In this document: positions 56,874 through 64,000 of the stretch, piece after piece
How positions within the stretch are numbered: position 1 is the stretch's first letter
Layout: each line of letters opens with the position of its first letter
NCBI GenBank assembly: GCA_015143295.1
Contig: CM026551.1
Coordinates: 15,425,827 to 15,489,826 of the forward strand
Length of the DNA stretch: 64,000 bases
Direction: 5' to 3'
Source of the DNA: Tetracentron sinense
Lineage: Eukaryota > Streptophyta > Magnoliopsida > Trochodendrales > Trochodendraceae
Notes under the pieces: model-generated
What the model was told of the DNA's origin: nothing
What the model saw: only the letters and a program-made list of their open reading frames with translations
The model's database searches: none
Program-made: the position numbers and the translations under genes

Positions 56874-59338
56874 TTAACCACGTCGCTGAGTCAAGTTGCA
56901 AGACTTGTTAAGCCGCCAAGCCACATCCGGAGGGTTGCCTACCGGAAAGGTAAGTGTCTGTGACCTTGTCACCATGCTAACCATTGAAGGTGTCTCGTAC
57001 CCCACTGGCCCGCTCATATTCTGGTTGCCGTGTTCTCCGCTCAATACCACAGTATGTGTTGTTGAATCCCCCCTTGTCGTGGCCCTCTGCCATGCATGAG
57101 AGCTCATCCCCGACAACACATATGCCCGTCCAGACTCTTCATAGAGCTCCTGGCTTGCCATCCTCTCTCTAATTTCCCTCAGCTCGGCTTCTAGCCAGTT
57201 GCACAGATCATCACCTGCTTGGGCAGATGCCGAAGTCAAGAGAGCACATCTCCGATTTGCTAGCACGGACTGTGCAGCCTCTAGGTTTCCTTTCTCAGCC
57301 ATCCCCTGTGCCTCTGCAATACCTTCCGCCACCCACATACGATTCCTTTCCCGGTCAACCTCCAAGCATACTGTATTTTCCATAGGTGAAATATCCTCTG
57401 GGCGTAGTACCTCAATTGTCTCGCCTTCCACACTTACCATCTCCTGCAATACTGGGTCCTTATAAGAGCACACCACATTCAACAATGGAGTTGAGGGCCC
57501 ACTTTCTATATTTTCCTCGACCGAGAACACCGGAATGGAGATATTGACTAGGAAATCTTTCTCCTCGTCAGCATATAACTCCCCTACATCAATTACACCA
57601 CGTCGCCCTTGATCAGAAATTTCACTCAGGTATTTCCCAGAGGGGATTAACCCGATGCTCACCCCAGGTGACATAGACCTCACCGTGAGTCGTATCTCCT
57701 GAGCCACAACACTGAGAAGACCACCAATGCACCTTGCAAAGGCATCTTGTATGATGCCTGAAGACTGGATGAAGGAGAATGTGCCACCTGATGCATCTGA
57801 TATGGCGTGCATGGCTGTGGCATCATGGTCTGAGCCAAAACCAAATGTATGGACTGGGGTAGGGGGCTGGCGGGCCTCTTCTTCCGCTTTACTATTACTT
57901 GGACAAATGGAAGCGAAGTGGTTCAGATAATCCAGAATCCACCTTGAGTTCGAGGAAGCCTGATTGTGCGGAATGCGGCGGTGGTTGTAATTATCGACAT
58001 TGTAAGTGTCTTTCCCATCCGAGAGCAGAATTATGCTTGAGACAGGGTTCCGCTCACGTCGTTCCTCAAGAACTCGGACCCCCTTCTTGAGCCCTTCAAC
58101 TATATTGGTCCCACCAGCTGACACAAGGGAATTGATGGCAAGAACGGCATTATGACGGCCTGTATCAGACATCCGCCGGAGTGGAAAGATCCGCCGAGCA
58201 GTCGACGAGAATGTAACAATAGCGAGACGGTCTGCAGGTCCCAGATTTGTAATGACAAACTGGACAGCACGCTTGAGGAGTGCAAGCTTGGTGCCCGTCA
58301 TGCTCCCACTAACATCAAGAACTGTGACGAGATCAATAGGAGCACGACCAAGTTGACGGGCATCTTCAGGGAGGGGTGGGGCCCGAACACTAACAAGAAC
58401 AGCAAATGCAGGAGGGGATTCCGTCGCGGGAACAGCAGGGAACTCTGTGCAGGCCTTGATGGTTGCGACCCGGCGATTCAAAAGTGGGGTGGGAGAAGAG
58501 GTGCAGTTGAGAGGTTCATCATCAGAGAAGCGGTCGGGTTCTGTCGGGGGCGGGGGTTGTTGAGGAAGCTGGCGATGGGGGTAGGAGCTGTATTCATCAA
58601 CCGGGGAATGAGGGGAATTGAGACGGGGTGGCGCAATGCCGTTCAATTGGGGATCAATGACAGTGATGGGAGCTTGGAAAGGAATGTCTTTCCATTTCGA
58701 ACGACAGATGGGGCAGAGGTGGTTTCCATGCTTAACGCTGGCAGCAATGCAATTGAAATGAAAGGAATGTGAACACTCAGCCGTGAAGATGGCATGCCCT
58801 TGCCCTGGTTTCATGTTCCCCAAGCATATGGCGCATGTTTTCTGCAGCCATTAGCAGTTACAAAACCCATGGTTGGTTCAGATTCATTTAAAGTAAGTTT
58901 TGAAACTAACCCTAATCATAGAGATTTGAGATTTAACAAAATCAGAAAACCCTAAAACCGAACAAAGATCACTGAAAACAAAGCAGAGAAAAACATGCTT
59001 GAAATTAAAGAAAACTCAACCCTAAATCATGCAACCAGAATACAATAATAAATCAGTCAAATTACCAAAAGATCTACCGAATATTTTTTTTTTAAATATA
59101 TATATAAATAAAAATAAAAAAAGAATGAAAATCTGACCTTAGTTGATCTGAGGCTAATGCTCCTTGAGAATCGCATAGCAGACGAAGAAGATGTAGGCGT
59201 CTTAGGATGAAGATCGATTTCAGAAATGTCGGGAGAGAAATCCGAGGAACGATGAGCGTTTAGAGAAATCGACGAGGAAGAAGAAGAAGACACACGAAGA
59301 GACAGAGATTTCTTCAACTTGTTCCATGTATTCGCCAT
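56874..59338 (-). CDS. RING-H2 and vWA E3 ubiquitin ligase, WAV3-like
   Basis: Two exons: 59,338-59,138 (67 codons) and 58,841-56,874; the 296-bp intron has GT (59,137-59,136) and TGCAG borders and is in phase 0. Total 722 residues, close to Arabidopsis WAV3 (about 700). The N-terminus is Ser-rich and basic. RING at residues 70-113 with ligands C70, C73, C90, H92, H95, C98, C110, C113 (C3H2C3). A Pro-rich linker follows, then a von Willebrand A domain from about residue 234 with MIDAS residues D243-x-S-x-S247, T312 and D342, then the C-terminal vWA-associated region with an ENTVCLEVDRERN-like stretch. In Arabidopsis this family controls root gravitropic growth. No lesions seen, so likely functional. 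The RING-containing second exon starts six codons before CLGNMKPGQG. Confidence 0.92.
58842..59137 (-). other. Intron of the WAV3-like gene
   Basis: GT-AG intron in phase 0 that separates the basic N-terminal exon from the RING exon. Confidence 0.9.
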
Positions 59339-59620
59339 TTCTCCTTCAGCCTTCCGCTAGAGAGAGAGAGAGAGAGAGAGATCTTCAAATTCAAAATTAG
59401 GGTTTCTATCTGAACACCGACAATACAAATTAGGGTTAATGCTACGGTTAAGAAGAAGATGACGATGAATTCCGATTTCTCCTCTCTTTCTGCATATTTT
59501 TTTAGAGAGAGAGAGAGAGAGAGAGTATAGAGAGAGAGAGAGAGAATCGGATATCGGAAAAGGTGCGGTAAAGTGGGCTTTCTAAATGGGTGGGTTGTTA
59601 ACCGACCAAGGAATGTTTCC
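59339..59620 (-). promoter_or_regulatory. 5' leader and proximal promoter of the WAV3-like gene
   Basis: On the sense strand the leader carries three CT microsatellites (plus-strand GA runs at 59,359-59,381, 59,503-59,525 and 59,528-59,545). CT-rich leaders are common just downstream of plant transcription starts. No clear TATA box was assigned. Confidence 0.55.
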
Positions 59621-59919
59621 ACTTAATGCCTCCTTTCAAATTTACTATCTTCATCAGACGGTAATCAAATGCTGATACATCCTTCATGTATCTGGGGGGT
59701 GCATTGTGCCTCATACGCTGTGACCGTCTGATCTTGATTTGGTGGTGATGGGCGTGTTTGTTTCTATTCTACCAACTGCTAGATAGGGGGTAATGACAGT
59801 TAATAGCGTTAATATGTTATTTACTGTTGTTTACAAGCGTGCTAGGCTGCTATATAGCCGGAATGAGATTTCATCTGGCCCTCGTCAGACGAAAACCATC
59901 TGCCACGTCCCTCATGTCA

Positions 59920-60020
59920 ACATGTGTCCTTTTTAACACCTCTTAACTGTGGTTAAAATTCGCTGACTTTTAGATTTCAACTATGTAACCTTGGTTTTAG
60001 AAAAAACATTTAAAAAATTT
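59920..60020. repeat. Dispersed repeat fragment, inverted
   Basis: ATGTGTCCTTTTTAACACC, TTAACTGTGGTTAA and AACCTTGGTTTTAGAAAA match, in reverse complement, the units of the array at 31.3-32.1 kb. Confidence 0.75.
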
Positions 60021-61879
60021 AATTACAAGAGTTACAAATTCTTAACCAAGGTCAAAATGGCAATTAAAAGGTTCTGTGGGTTGGGGGTAGACGATTTTGA
60101 TCTGAGGAGGGCAAATCAAATCCGATCCCAGCTAAGCCACTCTTAAGTGTTCTTTACTCTCGGGTGATGGAAAAAAAAGAAAAACATGTCCCTTTAATTT
60201 GTTGCTTTTCCGATTATTCTTTTGAATAATTGTCCTAAGAATTGGTCTAGCATACCTCTTGTCGAAGCCTGTTAGCCAGGTATTCCATACTAGCTCTTGG
60301 TAAAAATAATAATAATAATAACAACAATAACAACCCATGTGTTTGCTATTAATTTCTATAAAATTTTTTAAAAAAAGCTTGTTAGCCCTACTCTCAGTCA
60401 AAATAAAATAACACTTGTCTTATTGTAATAAGTTATTTCTCGCTAAATCTCTCATTGTTTAATAAAAGGCCTCGAATTTGTTCTTATGGACGCTCATGCC
60501 AAACGTTCGGACATCCACAAATAAAGGGACTTGTGGTGTTTTAAAGGGAAGAGATATTAAGTGGGGAGAAGTCAAAATCATGAGGAGAAAATGAAATAAC
60601 TTCTCCCCCCAAATTATAGCCAAGTGCCCCCATCATTTGTGGATACTGAGCGCTTCCAGATACTGAGCGCTTCCACTATAGCCAAACTTTTGCCTTAATA
60701 AAAATTCGTAATTGATTGGAAAATCAACTAGTTAAAACAAGAATTGCTTTTTGGGAAAGAGTAGGGTAGCTTGCGTTTTTTTGTTTATTATAATCAATAG
60801 GTTGCAGGTGGATGGTCTTTTTCTCATATACATCTACACTATTATTGCGCACAAATTGCCAAGAGATGGACAGGGATATCGAATCATTTTAGCGTGGCAA
60901 TTTTCATTCCCGACCCGTATGCGAATCCACTCATTCTTAGGTTTTTCCAACCTGTGCGGGTCGGTAGGGGTTCTTTTCATGACCCATATATGGCCTCTAC
61001 TCTAGTTTAAAATATAGGGCTGAAGGGTTCATGATGAGATAAGATCACACCCAATTGCAATTGCATTCAAAGCAATACAACTGCATATGTGGCTGCATAT
61101 GTGGCTGATGTTGATTGAAATATTAAATATATATATTTAGAGAGATTATCAAGAAGAACTGATTGAATAGTCAATCAAAGCAACCCAAAAATTGCATGGG
61201 CAAAATGGTATTTATGGAAAAATGATAGTATTGAAACACATCCTTTTTTATGTTCATAATTACCAAACTAACACTGTCCAAGACAATTTTTTTGTGTTGC
61301 TCCGGTTGATTGTTCTACCGGAGCTCTTGTTGATAGTTATTCTCATATATATAATTTGAATTTTCTTTTTATTTTCTCTCACCCAATCCACATCAGCGCC
61401 ATATACAATTGCATTACGGTAATTGCAATTGATTGTGATCCTATCTTGTTCATGATTGGGGATTGTATTTGTCAACCATTTGAAAATGGGTGGGATTGGG
61501 TGAGGGCCTGCTCATGGCATGTTTCTGCTCTTCAGAATAGAATCTGGTTGGCTGACTTTAAACGCAGCATGAAATCATTCCAAATAACTCAAGAGTGTTT
61601 CGCCTTCAAAATCAGTAAATCTTCCTAAACAATGCCAAACGGCTCCTAAGTTAAATTCTATTCACAATTTTTTTTTCTTATTGGATGCTTGTAATTCTCT
61701 TTAGTATTAAGTATCAAGAAATTGAAAGAATGGAACCTCTTTCTTATTCTACTACTCAAATCTCTTTAGCTTCGAAGGAAGGAAGGGAAAAGAAAACACA
61801 CTTTTAAAAGGCGATTCCTTTAAGCAAAGTGCCATTTCCAACGCCCCTCATTATAGCATGGGATTTTGGGCAAAAAGAG
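60021..61879. other. No recognisable gene
   Basis: Holds small local duplications (GATACTGAGCGCTTCCA twice near 60,645-60,677; GCATATGTGGCT twice near 61,083). Short open frames show no known domain. Confidence 0.45.
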
Positions 61880-62140
61880 CAATACTTAAACTCCACGGGT
61901 GAGGAGTGAATTTTTGCTCTTGGCTCTCACAAAGCCGCCCCTTCAACGGCCATGGACTCGGGTTAAAGTTTTTTAATCATGTGATTAATTTTATTTTATT
62001 TTATTTTAATTAAGAGTAGATGGATGAACCCTAAGAGTGAATGAGTCTTAACCATAGTTAAGCAAAGTTTAAAAGGGGTACACGGTGTAAGAAAAGGGGA
62101 GCCGAGACACCCCACTTCACGCACCGACTGAGGATGTGAT
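61880..62140. repeat. Dispersed repeat, copy 2
   Basis: Collinear with 30,640-30,930: CTCTCACAAAGCCGCCCC, ACTCGGGTTAAAG, TTTTATTTTATTTTA, AGATGGATGAACCCTAAG, TTAACCATAGTTAA, GAGGATGTGATTATTTTC. Non-coding. Confidence 0.75.
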
Positions 62141-62429
62141 TATTTTCTGGAAATAAAAAAAGATAAGGCTTCGTGCTCTTAACGCCAATGGAGAGACATT
62201 GCCTTAAAATATGTTAGTTCAGGCACTAAAAACCTAAAATATTTAAATTCAAAACATTTTATAAGAATCTAAAATATATGATTCTTTTTAATTATTTTTA
62301 AAATAATTATGTTCGCACGAATTGTCAAAAAGTAGGTGAAACTTAGCTGCATGCTCTCTGTATTCAAGTGTTGCAAATGATCAATTAGTGCTGACACTTC
62401 CAAAAAATGTTTTTTTTTTGGTATCGGCA

Positions 62430-62575
62430 TACATCAATAGAGTCGGTACGGTCAGTAGTTATCTGGGGGTATTGAGGCTCTTGCAACCCTTACTCCAAAG
62501 GGATTAGATCCCAAACCTTTCCCATAGAAGACCACACCCCTACCACTCACGCAAGATGCGGGGGTGTACTTCCGA
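62430..62575 (-). mobile_element. Possible SINE-like element, minus orientation
   Basis: On the minus strand a GCGTGAGTGGTAGGGGTG stretch could be an A box and GGATCTAATCCC a degraded B box, at fitting distance. No tail was recognised. Weak. Confidence 0.3.
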
Positions 62576-64000
62576 AAAATGTTAGATATGCATTTTTTTT
62601 AAAATTATATATTTAATTTTTATTATTTAAATAATTATATGGCGTACACTTATTTTTAATTGATGCGTGTACTGTTTGTCTACTTGCCAAATTTCACTAA
62701 ATAAATGATTAGATATCTTATATTGCTTTCGTGTTTAGGGAAAGTCATTTGGCAATTTTTTTTTAATAATCACATGTTGCACTTTTCTTACTTTGGTCCG
62801 AGCAATTCAACATATTAACGTCATGGAATTCAAAGTCAAAACACAGCATCTGGCATCATATCCCAACTTTCAAAGGAGTTTCAGCATATTATGTCATGCA
62901 CATGGAGTTCTTTTCCTCCTCTCTCTCAAAACATTCACCTCCTCGTATTACTCGTATTATGCATCCGAGGGGCCAGATAAAGAGGGGGCCAGAATTTTCT
63001 TGTAGTTGTAGGCAAAGGTTGATCGATAATATTAGTAATTGCTGATGAAATTGTACAGAATGATTAACCGAGTATAAAATATTGTGGGTTTACGAGGGGG
63101 TGGGAATTCTACTTAATAACCTTTGGAAAATAAAAATTGAGAACCAAGTTTGTGGGTCATTTACAAGTATTATTTGTCCTTATTTAGGGGGCAATTATCC
63201 CATAGTTATGCTTTATTAAATAATTTAATAATATAATATAAAATATTTCTTTTTCAAAAATTGAAGGAGCAGCTACTCCCTTGTCACATGGCCATGACAT
63301 ATTAAATAATTAAATACTTTATAAAAGATTTTCTTTTCAAAAGTTCAGGGGAAGCATTGGCTCCACCCTTGTTGGTAGTTATCTTGAAGGTTAGGTAGGA
63401 TTTGAGTTTGCATATGTTGGCTGGAATAATATCTTCGGATAGGAATCTTATTTTGGTGGTCCTCAAATGGTCCTCACTCGACGAGGGTACTATTGCCCAT
63501 TAGCTTATGCCTCTATGAGTTAAGGATTGTATGCAATCACATCATCACATTTCATTTAAAACAATCACATGTAAATCTTATAAGTCTATAACTTAAAGTT
63601 AAATTATTTTGTTATGAACTAATCCCCAAGGGTGCGATGTGAGCCCGCAACCCGCAACGCTAGATAAGTCCGGGTAAACTCGTGCGGGGCTGGTCCCAAA
63701 GGGGGAATGAGAAATGGAACTCAAGACCTCCTACTTGGGGCCCCTTTGGGGTTGATTATCTTTTTCTTTGTTTCTATTTAGTTAAATGATTTTGAGCTCC
63801 TAATTTTATTTATGATTTGAGAGGCGAATAATCTCTTCGGATAGGAATCTTGGATTATTTTGTTTTCTCACATCCGTATATTCTCCCTTGATTGAGTTTG
63901 TAACGAAATGGGATCATATTCAATCCTGACTGAAGTCAGGATCATTCAATTGCACTCACATGAAAAACAATGTGTTCCTTTTAATCCTCCTTAACTATGG
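62576..64000. other. No recognisable gene
   Basis: AT-rich DNA. TCTTCGGATAGGAATCTT occurs twice (63,433 and 63,834). A GC-richer segment at 63,620-63,730 with GGTCTTGAGTTCC on the minus strand may be a degraded SINE. The last 20 bases (CCTCCTTAACTATGG) look like the start of another copy of the dispersed repeat. Confidence 0.4.

Noticed and set aside
58152-58772. 206-codon plus-strand open frame
   Set aside because: Antisense shadow of the WAV3-like coding exon.

Overview
The window is nuclear DNA of a flowering plant. Evidence: spliced plant genes with GT-AG introns, AT-rich intergenic DNA, CT/GA microsatellites in a 5' leader, and plant-type transposons (L1 LINEs, hAT, Tat-lineage Ty3/gypsy, SIRE-like Ty1/copia). 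The species cannot be named from sequence alone. Most of the 64 kb is transposon-derived; only two host genes are firmly recognisable.

Layout. 0-3.8 kb: tandem repeats, the end of a small hAT-like element and an unassigned decayed exon. 3.8-14.7 kb: minus-strand L1 LINE fragments. One of these is split by an older remnant that itself holds a structurally complete 4,041-bp hAT transposon (9,565-13,605; 18-bp perfect terminal inverted repeats, 8-bp target duplication, three-exon transposase with one nonsense codon). 14.7-17.6 kb: unassigned DNA with one or two exon-like stretches. 17.6-24.9 kb: a decayed Tat/Retand-like Ty3/gypsy element with 5' LTR, primer-binding site, gag, protease, RT, RNase H, second RNase H and integrase; its 3' LTR is missing. 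24.9-25.6 kb: a hierarchical repeat. 26.2-30.2 kb: a 5'-truncated Ty1/copia remnant with its 3' LTR. 30.6-32.4 kb: a dispersed repeat, then a foldback element enclosing a tandem array.

32.6-55.1 kb: the gene for anaphase-promoting complex subunit 5 (APC5) on the plus strand. The first four and last four coding exons are present in order with consistent phases, but the middle of the protein is absent and exon 4 has an in-frame stop, so this copy is probably a pseudogene. Its introns are packed with LINEs, hAT MITEs, a foldback MITE holding a 4.3-kb solo LTR, and a SINE. 56.9-59.3 kb: an intact two-exon RING/vWA E3 ubiquitin ligase gene of the WAV3 type on the minus strand, converging on APC5. 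59.6-64 kb: dispersed repeats and nothing recognisable as a gene.

The most unusual signals are two arrays of short palindromes in two unrelated LTR retrotransposons. The gypsy 5' LTR carries 16-bp palindromes at an exact 23-bp pitch, and the copia 3' LTR carries GTCGAC palindromes at an exact 22-bp pitch. The gypsy half-site hexamer also recurs through the rest of that element. Also notable are an internal empty-site control for a hAT insertion and two hAT-like families that share a core but differ at their ends. All calls come from reading the sequence; no database search was possible.
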